From Heterotrichella gracilis (taxonomy: Eukaryota > Sar > Xanthophyceae > Tribonematales > Xanthonemataceae): a stretch of 64,000 nt of DNA. Below, piece after piece: positions 17,463 through 25,550 of this stretch (positions are counted from its first letter, which is position 1; the number at the start of each line of letters is the position of its first letter). The stretch lies in the NCBI GenBank assembly GCA_032358255.1, contig JAULBX010000002.1, positions 496,001 through 560,000 of the forward strand, read 5' to 3'. Below the pieces are notes generated by a model that saw only the letters and a program-made list of their open reading frames with translations, made no database searches and was not told where the DNA came from. The position numbers were made by a program, and so were the translations under genes.

Positions 17463-17528
17463 ATGAAAATGCGAATGTATAAAGACAAGATGTGTTGTTG
17501 TTGCTGTTGTTGCTGCACACGTAAATAA
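17463..17528 (+). CDS. Poly-cysteine leader-like mini-ORF
   Basis: A 21-residue ORF beginning one base after the sulfite reductase stop. It encodes MKMRMYKDKM, then eight consecutive Cys (codons TGT TGT TGT TGC TGT TGT TGC TGC at 17493-17516), then TRK and TAA. It lies between sulfite reductase and the siroheme methyltransferase, and its stop codon touches a bistable stem-loop region. Eight Cys codons in a row would make a ribosome pause when charged tRNA-Cys is scarce, so a cysteine-sensing leader is the likely role. Metal binding is an alternative. No homologue was searched for. Confidence 0.72.
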   Translation: MKMRMYKDKMCCCCCCCCTRK

Positions 17529-17601
17529 TTTAACTGGGTTTGAAATTTTCGGCTACTCAGTTAAACATTAAACCGAAAAAATCAAATTATAAACAGTTAA
17601 A
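17529..17601 (+). promoter_or_regulatory. Bistable RNA switch candidate after the poly-Cys ORF
   Basis: Two mutually exclusive folds share the strand 17529-17539. Fold A: 17529-17539 with 17555-17565, 11 bp with one G-U, 15-base loop. Fold B: 17537-17552 with 17573-17588 (14 pairs, one 2x2 mismatch), extended by TTTAACTG 17529-17536 with CAGTTAAA 17594-17601, giving about 22 pairs. Fold B ends 10 bases before the cobA ATG and would occlude ribosome entry; fold A leaves it free. A ribosome ending at the mini-ORF stop would mask the shared strand. Confidence 0.6.
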
Positions 17602-17611
17602 TAAAAATATC

Positions 17612-18382
17612 ATGTCACAAACTATAAATCCAAAACTAACCCTTGTAGGTGCCGGTCCCGGCGATGTTGAATTAATAACCCTTAAAGGTTTAAACGCATT
17701 AAAAACAGCAGATGTTGTTTTGTATGATGCTCTTGTAAACAAAGAACTATTAAAATTTGCTCCGGCTAATTCATTAAAAATTTATGTTGGCAAGCGCAAT
17801 CATCAACATGCGTATACGCAAGAGCAAATAAATTCTTTAATAATTGATCTTGCTTTCACACATGGTCATGTTGTGCGTTTAAAAGGCGGCGACTCCTTTG
17901 TTTTTGGTCGCGGTCAGGAAGAAATTGATTACGCTTATGCCTTTAATATTGAAACGCAGGTTGTACCAGGTATTTCAAGCTCTATTGGTGTTCCGGCTCT
18001 AAGCGGCATTCCTGTAACACATCGAGGTGCAAGTGAGAGCTTTTGGGTAATAACCGGAACAACAAAAGAAAATAAATTATCACAGGATGTTTTATTAGCT
18101 GCAAAAACAAATGCAACAGTTGTGATATTAATGGGCCTTGCCAAATTAAAAGAAATTACAGAAGTGTTTAAAAAAGAAAACAAAGGAAATACGGCTGTAG
18201 CACTAATTCAAAACGGCTCTCTGCCAAACCAGTCCATTGCGTTGGGAACGATTGATACAATTGTTGGTGTTTCCGAAAAAGAAAATATACAAGCACCGGC
18301 GGTTATCATTATTGGAGAAGTGGTAAAACAACATAGAGCATTTTCTTTGGCGCGCGTTAATTCTAGATATCTTTTTAACTAA
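17612..18382 (+). CDS. cobA: Uroporphyrinogen-III C-methyltransferase
   Basis: A 256-residue SAM-dependent methylase making precorrin-2 from uroporphyrinogen III, the first step to siroheme. Motifs: LVGAGPGDVELITLKGL, the YVGKR segment, VVRLKGGDSFVFGRG, VPGISSSIGVPALSGIPVTHRG and a C-terminal APAVIIIGEVV. I chose ATG 17612 (MSQTINPKLTLVG): the frame is open further upstream, but only through the stem-loop region. Siroheme feeds the sulfite reductase just upstream. May be controlled by the poly-Cys element. Confidence 0.94.
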   Translation: MSQTINPKLTLVGAGPGDVELITLKGLNALKTADVVLYDALVNKELLKFAPANSLKIYVGKRNHQHAYTQEQINSLIIDLAFTHGHVVRLKGGDSFVFGRGQEEIDYAYAFNIETQVVPGISSSIGVPALSGIPVTHRGASESFWVITGTTKENKLSQDVLLAAKTNATVVILMGLAKLKEITEVFKKENKGNTAVALIQNGSLPNQSIALGTIDTIVGVSEKENIQAPAVIIIGEVVKQHRAFSLARVNSRYLFN

Positions 18383-18513
18383 TGAGTACAAAACATAAAA
18401 TATTTACTTTGGTTTATTTTGAACGATGTTGTCTTAATTTTCATTGGGCTATATAAATGGCTTTATTACTAAATTAAATAATTTCAAATACAAAATAAAT
18501 TTTAAATAAACCT

Positions 18514-21387
18514 ATGAAAACAATTTTAAGTGCTTTGGCACTTCTTTTTTCCCTATCACTTTTTTCTCAAAATAATTTGATTCAATTATCCGGTATCATT
18601 CATGATAAAACAAATGGTGAGGTGTTAGCAGGAGCGCTAATTCAGATAAAAGGCACACAAACGGCTACACAAACTGATGGCGAAGGGAAATTTATTTTAA
18701 AAACCGCACTTAAGTTTCCTTTTACCGTTATTGTTTCATATATAGGATTTGAGCAACAAGAGTTTTTAATTGAGAATGAAAATCAAAAGACCAATTTCCA
18801 ACTTAATCAACAGGTGCTGACGGTAAATGAAGTAGTTGTATCTGCTTCTCGTACCGAGGAAAGTATTTTAAAATCACCGGTTGCCATTGATAAGTTAGAT
18901 ATTATTTCCATTCGCGAAACGCCTGCGCCCGCATTTTTTGATGCTTTAGAAAATGTAAAAGGCGTACAAATGACAACGGGCAGCTTAACATTTAAGGTTC
19001 CAAATACACGCGGGTTTAACTCTCCTAATAATTTCCGATTTACTCAGTTAGTGGACGGGATTGACATTCAATCGCCAACGTTAGGCATGTCGTTAGGAAA
19101 TACAATTGGACCAAACGAATTAGATATTAAAAGTGTTGAGATCATTCCCGGCTCGTCGTCTGCTTTATATGGTGTAAACTCCATTAACGGTCTATCCAAT
19201 TCATTTACAAAGGATCCCTACAATTACAAAGGTGTAAGTGTATATCAAAGAACAGGCGTTAACCATGTGGATAATATTGATCATGCTTTAAGTTTTATGT
19301 CGGAATCAGCTTTTCGTGTTGCCAATACAGCCGGAAAAAATAACCGTTGGGGATATAAAATAAATGCAAGCTATTTTCAGGGTGTTGATTGGGTATCAAG
19401 TGACCATACAGATCAAAATCCTTACAATCTTACTTCTTCTAATCCGAATTTTTCTCAATTTGGAAGTGGAGAAACTAATCCCGCTTACGATGCTTACAAT
19501 ATTTATGGGAATGAAAGTAATAACAATGTTCCTGTTACAATTGTATACCAGGGAAAAAATCAAACTTTCAATGTCCGCCGCACCGGCTTTCAAGAAAAAG
19601 AGCTTGTAGATCCCAATGTAAAAAACATAAAACTGGATGGCGCTATACATTACAAATTAACAGAGAAAACTGAAGTAAGCTATAAGTACCGTTTCGGGCA
19701 AATGGATGGGATCTTTCAGCGTGGAAACAAAATTCAATTAAAAAATGCTACGCTTCAAAATCACGCCATTGAAATAAAAAATGACGCTTTAGTTTTTAGA
19801 GCCTATACATCTATTGAAAATACTGGTAATTCATATAATTTGAAACCATTAGCGGATAATTTAGACCTTACATTTAAAGATAACAAAACATGGGGTAATA
19901 CATACAAGTCTACATTACAAACTTTGGTGAGCTCCGGGACGGACCTTGTAACCGCTAATCAACTAGCGCGTGAAAAGGCCGATGAAGGAAGATATACAAG
20001 CGATAGTCAAGAGTTTACCGATGCAAAAAACACCATCACTACAATTAACAACTGGGATCATGCGTCATTAATTAAGGACGCGCCATTGACTGGCGGAGCA
20101 GCATTAATACAAAAAAGTAAATTGTACCATAGCGATGTTTTATATGACCTTAGCAAATACACTTCAAAGATAATTGACGTTCTAATTGGTGCAGACGGTC
20201 GCTTAAATCAGGTTATACCAGACGGAAATAATTTTGTGGATTTTAGTAAACCAATAGCTGAAAGAAATCAAACTGGAGGTAACGATGTTTATTATGGTAA
20301 AGTTGGTGGTTTTGTGCAGATAACAAAAAAATTATTCAACGATAAATTAAAATTAGTAGGGTCGCTGCGCTATGATAAGAATTTTGATTTTGCCGGAAAG
20401 ATAAATCCCAGAGCTGCAATTGTGTATACTTTAAAAAAGCAACATAATTTCAGGGTTTCCTATCAAAATGGTTATCGCTTTCCTGCATTATTTGAAGCCT
20501 TATCGTTTGTAAACAACGGAGGGGTGCGTCGTGTTGGCGGTTTACCAGAAGTAAATGAAGGTTTGGGCTTTTTAGAGAACTCTTATACACAAGCTTCCAT
20601 AAATGATTTTACAAGCTTAGTAAATTCAGATATTGCCAACGGCTCAACAAAATCAAATGCGATCATTAAAAATAAATCCGCTTTGGTTGTCGCAAATTTG
20701 CCGCAGTTACAACCAGAACATATTCAGGCATTTGATGCAGGCTATAAGGCAGTATTGTTTGGTAATACTGTTGTTGTAGACTGGGATTTTTATTTTAATA
20801 TCGAGCAAGGTTTCTTAGGTCAGGTAGAAGTATCTGTTCCCACAACCGGTGCTGTTGGGAGTGATAGTTCGGCATTTGATGCTTACACAAAAGCGCGACA
20901 AACCCGTTACCGTGTATTTACAAATGCCAAAAACACATACTACAGTTATGGTTCTGCTATAAGATTGAGTTATAATTTTTACAAGTCCTATACGATCTCA
21001 GGGAATGTAAATTACAACGATCTAAAGACTCAGCAGGCAAATGATATTTTCATCACAGGTTTTAATACCCCCAAATGGGCGGCTAACATTCAATTTGGTA
21101 ACCGTAACTTGTTTAAGAATTTTGGATTTAATCTGATTTGGAAATGGCAGGAAAATTATAAATGGGAAAGCCCATTAGCAACAGGTAACGTGCCTTCATT
21201 TAATACATTTGACGCACAGTTATCCTATAAAATCGCTAAAGCCAACACTTCTTTAAAATTAGGTGGTACAAATATTTTAAACAAGCGTTATGTGCAATAT
21301 GCTGCAGGCCCAACCATTGGAGCATTATATTATTTTAGTTTGACCTACGATCTTAAATTCAAAACCAAACAGGTGGAAAATAATTAG
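18514..21387 (+). CDS. TonB-dependent outer-membrane receptor
   Basis: A 957-residue receptor: signal peptide to FSQ (residue 19), a CarboxypepD_reg-like domain (about 22-105, with GEVLAGALIQIKGTQTATQT), a plug (about 110-240, with VSASRTEESILKSPVAIDKL and IIPGSSSALYGVNSINGL), then a beta-barrel ending in an aromatic-rich strand YFSLTYDLKFK. It is not followed by a SusD partner. Its location inside the sulfur block, 131 bases after cobA and one base before the siroheme/TauE gene, suggests import of a sulfur source or a metal cofactor for siroheme; the ligand is not readable from sequence. 18383-18513 shows no further structure. Confidence 0.92.
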   Translation: MKTILSALALLFSLSLFSQNNLIQLSGIIHDKTNGEVLAGALIQIKGTQTATQTDGEGKFILKTALKFPFTVIVSYIGFEQQEFLIENENQKTNFQLNQQVLTVNEVVVSASRTEESILKSPVAIDKLDIISIRETPAPAFFDALENVKGVQMTTGSLTFKVPNTRGFNSPNNFRFTQLVDGIDIQSPTLGMSLGNTIGPNELDIKSVEIIPGSSSALYGVNSINGLSNSFTKDPYNYKGVSVYQRTGVNHVDNIDHALSFMSESAFRVANTAGKNNRWGYKINASYFQGVDWVSSDHTDQNPYNLTSSNPNFSQFGSGETNPAYDAYNIYGNESNNNVPVTIVYQGKNQTFNVRRTGFQEKELVDPNVKNIKLDGAIHYKLTEKTEVSYKYRFGQMDGIFQRGNKIQLKNATLQNHAIEIKNDALVFRAYTSIENTGNSYNLKPLADNLDLTFKDNKTWGNTYKSTLQTLVSSGTDLVTANQLAREKADEGRYTSDSQEFTDAKNTITTINNWDHASLIKDAPLTGGAALIQKSKLYHSDVLYDLSKYTSKIIDVLIGADGRLNQVIPDGNNFVDFSKPIAERNQTGGNDVYYGKVGGFVQITKKLFNDKLKLVGSLRYDKNFDFAGKINPRAAIVYTLKKQHNFRVSYQNGYRFPALFEALSFVNNGGVRRVGGLPEVNEGLGFLENSYTQASINDFTSLVNSDIANGSTKSNAIIKNKSALVVANLPQLQPEHIQAFDAGYKAVLFGNTVVVDWDFYFNIEQGFLGQVEVSVPTTGAVGSDSSAFDAYTKARQTRYRVFTNAKNTYYSYGSAIRLSYNFYKSYTISGNVNYNDLKTQQANDIFITGFNTPKWAANIQFGNRNLFKNFGFNLIWKWQENYKWESPLATGNVPSFNTFDAQLSYKIAKANTSLKLGGTNILNKRYVQYAAGPTIGALYYFSLTYDLKFKTKQVENN

Positions 21388-21388
21388 A

Positions 21389-22855
21389 ATGAGCATAGAA
21401 GTAAAAAATAATTTATTTCCTGTATTCCTTAAATTGGAGAACTTTCGCGTGCTTATAGTTGGCGGAGGAAAAATTGGTCTGGAAAAAGTAACTGCGGTGC
21501 TAAATAACAGTCCTGCTACAAAAGTTACACTCATTGCAACAAACGTTAGCGCTGACATAAAAAAATTCGCTGAAGCACATTCTAATTTAATTCTTAAACA
21601 ACGAGTATTTAAAAACGAAGACCTTGAGAATATTGACCTGGTTATTGTAGCTGTTAACAATAAAGAAACCAGCATTCTTATAAAAGGAGAAGCTCAGAAA
21701 AGAAATATCCTTGCAAATGTTGCCGACACGCCCGAGCAATGTGATTTTTACTTAGGTTCCATTGTTCAGAAAGGAAATGTAAAAATCGCTGTTTCTACAA
21801 ATGGCAAGTCGCCAACAATAGCAAAGCGCATTCGAGAAACACTTGAAGATACTTTTCCTTTAGAGATCAATGAGTCAATTGATAACTTAACAAATGTGCG
21901 TAAACATTTAAGTGGTGATTTTTCGGCAAAAGTAAAAAAATTGAATTCCATCACTTCAATATTAGCACAACATCCTGAAAAACTAAATAAGGTAAGTAGA
22001 AAACGCTTATTCATTTATAGTTTTTCAGTTCCTGCTTTAATTATTTTTGGCTATTTATTTTGTTATTATTTGCCGCCGGAAATAATTGGCGGTTATTCCT
22101 ATCAAATCGCACAAGCTATTGATTCTTCTATTTTATATTATATTCTTGCTGGATTTATTGCTCAGTTAATAGACGGCGCTTTAGGTATGGCATACGGCAT
22201 TACTGCAACAACTTTTCTATTATCATTTGGCATACCCCCGGCGGCCTCGAGCGCAAGCGTGCACGCATCCGAAGTTTTTACGAGCGGCGTCTCTGGCTTA
22301 ATGCATTTAAAATTTGGCAATGTAAATAAAAAATTATTTAAAAGTTTATTAATACCCGGCGTTATAGGTGCAATTTTAGGAGCTTACATTTTAACTTCAT
22401 TATCAAATTACAATTACATTCTTAAACCATTGGTATCTACTTATACTTTAATTTTAGGAGGCATTATAATTTATAAAGCCATCAAAAAAGACAGCATTCG
22501 TAAAAAAACAAAACGTATTTTTCCTTTGGCATTATTTGGTGGTTTATTAGATTCTATAGGTGGTGGTGGCTGGGGCCCTATTGTGTCATCCACATTAATT
22601 GCCGGTGGACGAAATGCGCGTTACACTATTGGCTCTGTAAATCTTGCTGAATTTTTTGTAGCACTGGCCAGTTCGTTAACATTTATTACCCTTATTGGTT
22701 TAACACATTGGACCATCATTGCCGGTTTAATTATTGGTGGTTGCATTGCTGCGCCCATAGGGGCTTTTCTTGCAAATAAGATCCCCACAAAAACAATAAT
22801 GCTTTTGGTGGGAATAGTAGTAATAATAATAAGTTTAAAACGAATTTTTTTCTAA
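21389..22855 (+). CDS. Precorrin-2 dehydrogenase / TauE-SafE transporter fusion
   Basis: A 488-residue two-domain protein. Residues 1-205 match the CysG N-terminal precorrin-2 dehydrogenase/ferrochelatase: FLKLENFRVLIVGGGKIGLEK, NVADTPEQCDFYLGSIVQKG and ISVSTNGKSP-like AVSTNGKSPTIAKRIRETLE. Residues 210-488 are a TauE/SafE (TSUP) transporter with about eight membrane helices, including DGALGMAYGITATTFLLSFG and GGLLDSIGGGGWGPIVSSTL. It joins siroheme maturation to a probable sulfite or sulfonate permease. Similar fusions may exist in relatives, but I could not check. The frame is intact and no internal start is obvious. Confidence 0.9.
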   Translation: MSIEVKNNLFPVFLKLENFRVLIVGGGKIGLEKVTAVLNNSPATKVTLIATNVSADIKKFAEAHSNLILKQRVFKNEDLENIDLVIVAVNNKETSILIKGEAQKRNILANVADTPEQCDFYLGSIVQKGNVKIAVSTNGKSPTIAKRIRETLEDTFPLEINESIDNLTNVRKHLSGDFSAKVKKLNSITSILAQHPEKLNKVSRKRLFIYSFSVPALIIFGYLFCYYLPPEIIGGYSYQIAQAIDSSILYYILAGFIAQLIDGALGMAYGITATTFLLSFGIPPAASSASVHASEVFTSGVSGLMHLKFGNVNKKLFKSLLIPGVIGAILGAYILTSLSNYNYILKPLVSTYTLILGGIIIYKAIKKDSIRKKTKRIFPLALFGGLLDSIGGGGWGPIVSSTLIAGGRNARYTIGSVNLAEFFVALASSLTFITLIGLTHWTIIAGLIIGGCIAAPIGAFLANKIPTKTIMLLVGIVVIIISLKRIFF

Positions 22856-22861
22856 GTAAAA

Positions 22862-23872
22862 ATGATAACAACAGACATAGCCATAGTAGGCGCAGGACCA
22901 GTAGCATTATTTGCCATTTTTGAAGCAGGACTTTTAAAGATGCGATGCCATTTAATTGATTATTTACCGCAAGTAGGCGGACAACTTTCGGAGATCTATC
23001 CAAAAAAACCCATTTACGATATCCCGGGCTTTCCAAGTGTGTTAGCGCAGGAATTAGTAGACAATTTAGTAAAACAAGCCGAACCCTTTAATCCGGGTTA
23101 CACTTTGGGCGAGCGCATTGAAACTTTAGAAAAACGTGGTGAAAAAGATTTTTTACTAACCACCAATTTAGGAACACAAATCCAGGCAAAAGTAATTGTT
23201 ATTGCTGGTGGCTTAGGTTGCTTTGAGCCCCGAAAGCCTGAAGTAGAAGGTCTGGAAAAATTTGAGAATGGAAAAGGAATCAATTATATGATCCTAGATC
23301 CAGAAAAATACCGAAATAAAAAAATGATAATTGCCGGTGGCGGCGATAGCGCATTAGACTGGACCATTTTTTTAAGCGAAGTTTGTTCTGAACTAACGCT
23401 CGTACACCGTAGTGAATCATTCAGAGGAACACCGGATAGTGTGAACAAAGTTTTTAAATTGGCGGAAGAAGGTAAAATAAAATTACACCTTAACACCAAT
23501 TTAAATTACGTAAATGGCAATGGCAAACTAAATAGCGTGGCCATGACAAATAGTAAAACACATGAGCAGACCATTATTAACACGGATCATTTAATTCCAC
23601 TATTTGGTTTAAGCCCAAAATTAGGGCCAATTGAAAATTGGGGATTGAATATTGATAAAAATGCCATTGAAGTAAATACGGAGGATTATTCAACAAATAT
23701 TCCCGGAATATATGCTATTGGAGACATTAACACATACAAGAACAAATTAAAACTGATCTTATGTGGCTTTCATGAAGCAGCGCTAATGGCGCACAGTGCT
23801 TATAAATATATAAATCCAGGCGTAAAATATACCATGAAATATACAACCGTAAATGGTGTTAACGCATTCTAA
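22862..23872 (+). CDS. Ferredoxin-NADP+ reductase type 2-like flavoprotein
   Basis: A 336-residue thioredoxin-reductase-fold oxidoreductase lacking the CxxC active site. FAD motif IAIVGAGPVALFAIFEAGLL near the start, the LIDYLPQVGGQLSEIYPKKP signature of FNR2, IPGFP, a second GGGDSALDW motif (residues 155-165) for NADPH, and AIGDINTY with a C-terminal GFHEAALMAHSAY. These enzymes pass electrons from NADPH to ferredoxin. In this operon it is a good candidate for reducing the ferredoxin that serves sulfite reductase; that link is inference. Confidence 0.88.
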   Translation: MITTDIAIVGAGPVALFAIFEAGLLKMRCHLIDYLPQVGGQLSEIYPKKPIYDIPGFPSVLAQELVDNLVKQAEPFNPGYTLGERIETLEKRGEKDFLLTTNLGTQIQAKVIVIAGGLGCFEPRKPEVEGLEKFENGKGINYMILDPEKYRNKKMIIAGGGDSALDWTIFLSEVCSELTLVHRSESFRGTPDSVNKVFKLAEEGKIKLHLNTNLNYVNGNGKLNSVAMTNSKTHEQTIINTDHLIPLFGLSPKLGPIENWGLNIDKNAIEVNTEDYSTNIPGIYAIGDINTYKNKLKLILCGFHEAALMAHSAYKYINPGVKYTMKYTTVNGVNAF

Positions 23873-23902
23873 AATAAAGTATATTTAGAGTAAAAAACTA
23901 AA

Positions 23903-24316
23903 ATGAGAATAAATATTAAACGAATAGATAACGATTTTAAAATGGAGGCCATTAACGAAGATGGAAACTCTTTATTGATGGATGCTTCTCCGGATATTGG
24001 CGGCCATGGAAAAGGTATGCGTCCAATGCAGTTATTACTTTCTGCTTTAGGAGGTTGCAGTGCTATTGATGTGATCCTTATCTTAAAAAAACAAAAGCAG
24101 GAGATAGAATCTTTTGAAATTGAAGTTGATGGTGATCGTGAAAAGACCGGAGATGTTTCTTTATTCAAAAACATCGTTCTGCATTTTAAAATAAAAGGAA
24201 AAGTGGATGAAGATAAAGCAGAACGTGCTGTACAATTATCGGTGGAAAAATATTGTTCAGTTGCAAAAACATTAGAACCAACTGCAAAAATAACGTATAA
24301 AGTATCTGTTAATTAA
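23903..24316 (+). CDS. OsmC-family protein
   Basis: A 137-residue OsmC/Ohr-fold protein with GMRPMQLLLSALGGCSAIDV containing Cys52 and a second Cys near residue 118 in KYCSVAKTL, the usual thiol pair of peroxide or persulfide-handling members. Many operonic OsmC proteins in sulfur clusters belong to a YhfA-like group of uncertain substrate. Located 30 bases after the FNR-like gene and one base before metZ. Confidence 0.88.
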   Translation: MRINIKRIDNDFKMEAINEDGNSLLMDASPDIGGHGKGMRPMQLLLSALGGCSAIDVILILKKQKQEIESFEIEVDGDREKTGDVSLFKNIVLHFKIKGKVDEDKAERAVQLSVEKYCSVAKTLEPTAKITYKVSVN

Positions 24317-24317
24317 T

Positions 24318-25490
24318 ATGGAAAATAAGAAATTTGAAACCCAGGCCATAAGAGCACAAATGGAGCGCAGTCAGAACAACGAGCACTCTGCCCCACTCTA
24401 TTTAACATCTAGCTTTGTATTTGATACTGCAGAAGAAATGCGCGCTGCTTTTAATGATGAATCGGAAGACTTTATTTATTCGCGTTATACCAACCCAAAT
24501 GTTAACGAATTTGTAAATAAAGTTTCGCTTCTCGAGAATGCAGAAGCAGGTGTTGCCTTTGCTTCGGGCATGGCGGCTATTTATACTACATTTATGGCTT
24601 TATTAAAATCTGGTGACCATATTATTTCCTGCTCATCTGTTTTTGGCGCAACGCATGCCATCTTTACAAAATATTTCCCAAAACTAAATATTACGCACTC
24701 TTATTTCAATACAAATAATGTATCTGAAATAGAAAAATTAATTAAACCGGAAACACGTTTTATCTATTTAGAAACGCCAACTAATCCGGCCATTGAATTA
24801 ATTGATCTTGAATTAGTAAATACTATCGCTAAAAAACACAAACTACTTTTTATTGTGGATAATTGTTTTGCTACACCCTATTTACAGCAACCAATTAAAT
24901 ACGGCGCTGATCTCGTTGTTCATTCAGCTACAAAATATATGGATGGGCAAGGACGTGTTTTAGGTGGTATAACTGTAGGTAAAAAAGAATTGATAAACGA
25001 TATTTATTTATTTGGGAGATTAACCGGACCATCATTAAGCCCATTTAATGCATGGAACTTAAGCAAGAGCTTGGAAACCTTGGCGTTAAGAATGGATCGG
25101 CATTGCGAGAATGCTCTGCATATTGCAAAAGCTTTGGAAGGGAATTCAAAATTAGAGAATGTTTCATATCCTTTCTTACCATCGCATCCAAATTATAACA
25201 TTGCAAAAAAACAAATGAAAGCCGGTGGAGGCATTATCACAATCACTGTTAAAGGTGGTTACGAAGCTGCCAAAAAGTTTTTGGATAAATTAAAAATGAT
25301 CAAGATCTCTCCAAACCTTGGCGACGCAAGATCCATCGTTACGCATCCAGCCTCGTCTACACATTGCAAACTGTCTGAGGAAGAAAGAAAAACGGTTGGC
25401 ATCACACCTGGTTTAATTCGTATCTCAATAGGATTAGAAAATAAAGAAGATATTTTAAATGACATTTTACAAGCATTAACTAGCGAATAG
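24318..25490 (+). CDS. metZ: O-acyl-homoserine sulfhydrylase (MetZ-like)
   Basis: A 390-residue Cys/Met-metabolism PLP enzyme. FETQAIRAQMERS at the start, FASGMAAIYTTFMALLKSGD, the YLETPTNPAIELID cofactor segment and the Schiff-base Lys206 in VVHSATKYMDGQGRVLGG, the motif typical of O-succinylhomoserine sulfhydrylase. With MetX making O-acetylhomoserine it would use sulfide directly to form homocysteine. Cystathionine gamma-synthase activity is the alternative. Confidence 0.9.
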   Translation: MENKKFETQAIRAQMERSQNNEHSAPLYLTSSFVFDTAEEMRAAFNDESEDFIYSRYTNPNVNEFVNKVSLLENAEAGVAFASGMAAIYTTFMALLKSGDHIISCSSVFGATHAIFTKYFPKLNITHSYFNTNNVSEIEKLIKPETRFIYLETPTNPAIELIDLELVNTIAKKHKLLFIVDNCFATPYLQQPIKYGADLVVHSATKYMDGQGRVLGGITVGKKELINDIYLFGRLTGPSLSPFNAWNLSKSLETLALRMDRHCENALHIAKALEGNSKLENVSYPFLPSHPNYNIAKKQMKAGGGIITITVKGGYEAAKKFLDKLKMIKISPNLGDARSIVTHPASSTHCKLSEEERKTVGITPGLIRISIGLENKEDILNDILQALTSE

Positions 25491-25532
25491 CGATTAGTGA
25501 ATAGTTATTAGGGTCATTTCTATTAACTATTC
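25482..25532. repeat. Imperfect inverted repeat between metZ and cysH
   Basis: GAATAGTTATTA (25499-25510) and TATTAACTATTC (25521-25532) form an inverted repeat around a 10-base loop, with flanking related pieces (AGCGAATAGCGATTAGT to the left, GCTATTAACT to the right, to 25542). It begins inside the end of metZ. It resembles the short AT-rich intergenic repeats scattered in many Bacteroidota genomes. Confidence 0.5.
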
Positions 25533-25550
25533 GCTATTAACTAAAAATAA

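Noticed and set aside
17463-17528. Poly-Cys ORF as a metallothionein or metal chaperone
   Set aside because: Kept only as an alternative: the Cys residues are contiguous rather than in CxC or CxxC patterns, and the position between sulfur genes favours a leader.
18383-18513. Possible third Cys-rich leader before the TonB receptor
   Set aside because: Read in all forward frames; no run of Cys codons and no strong stem-loop.
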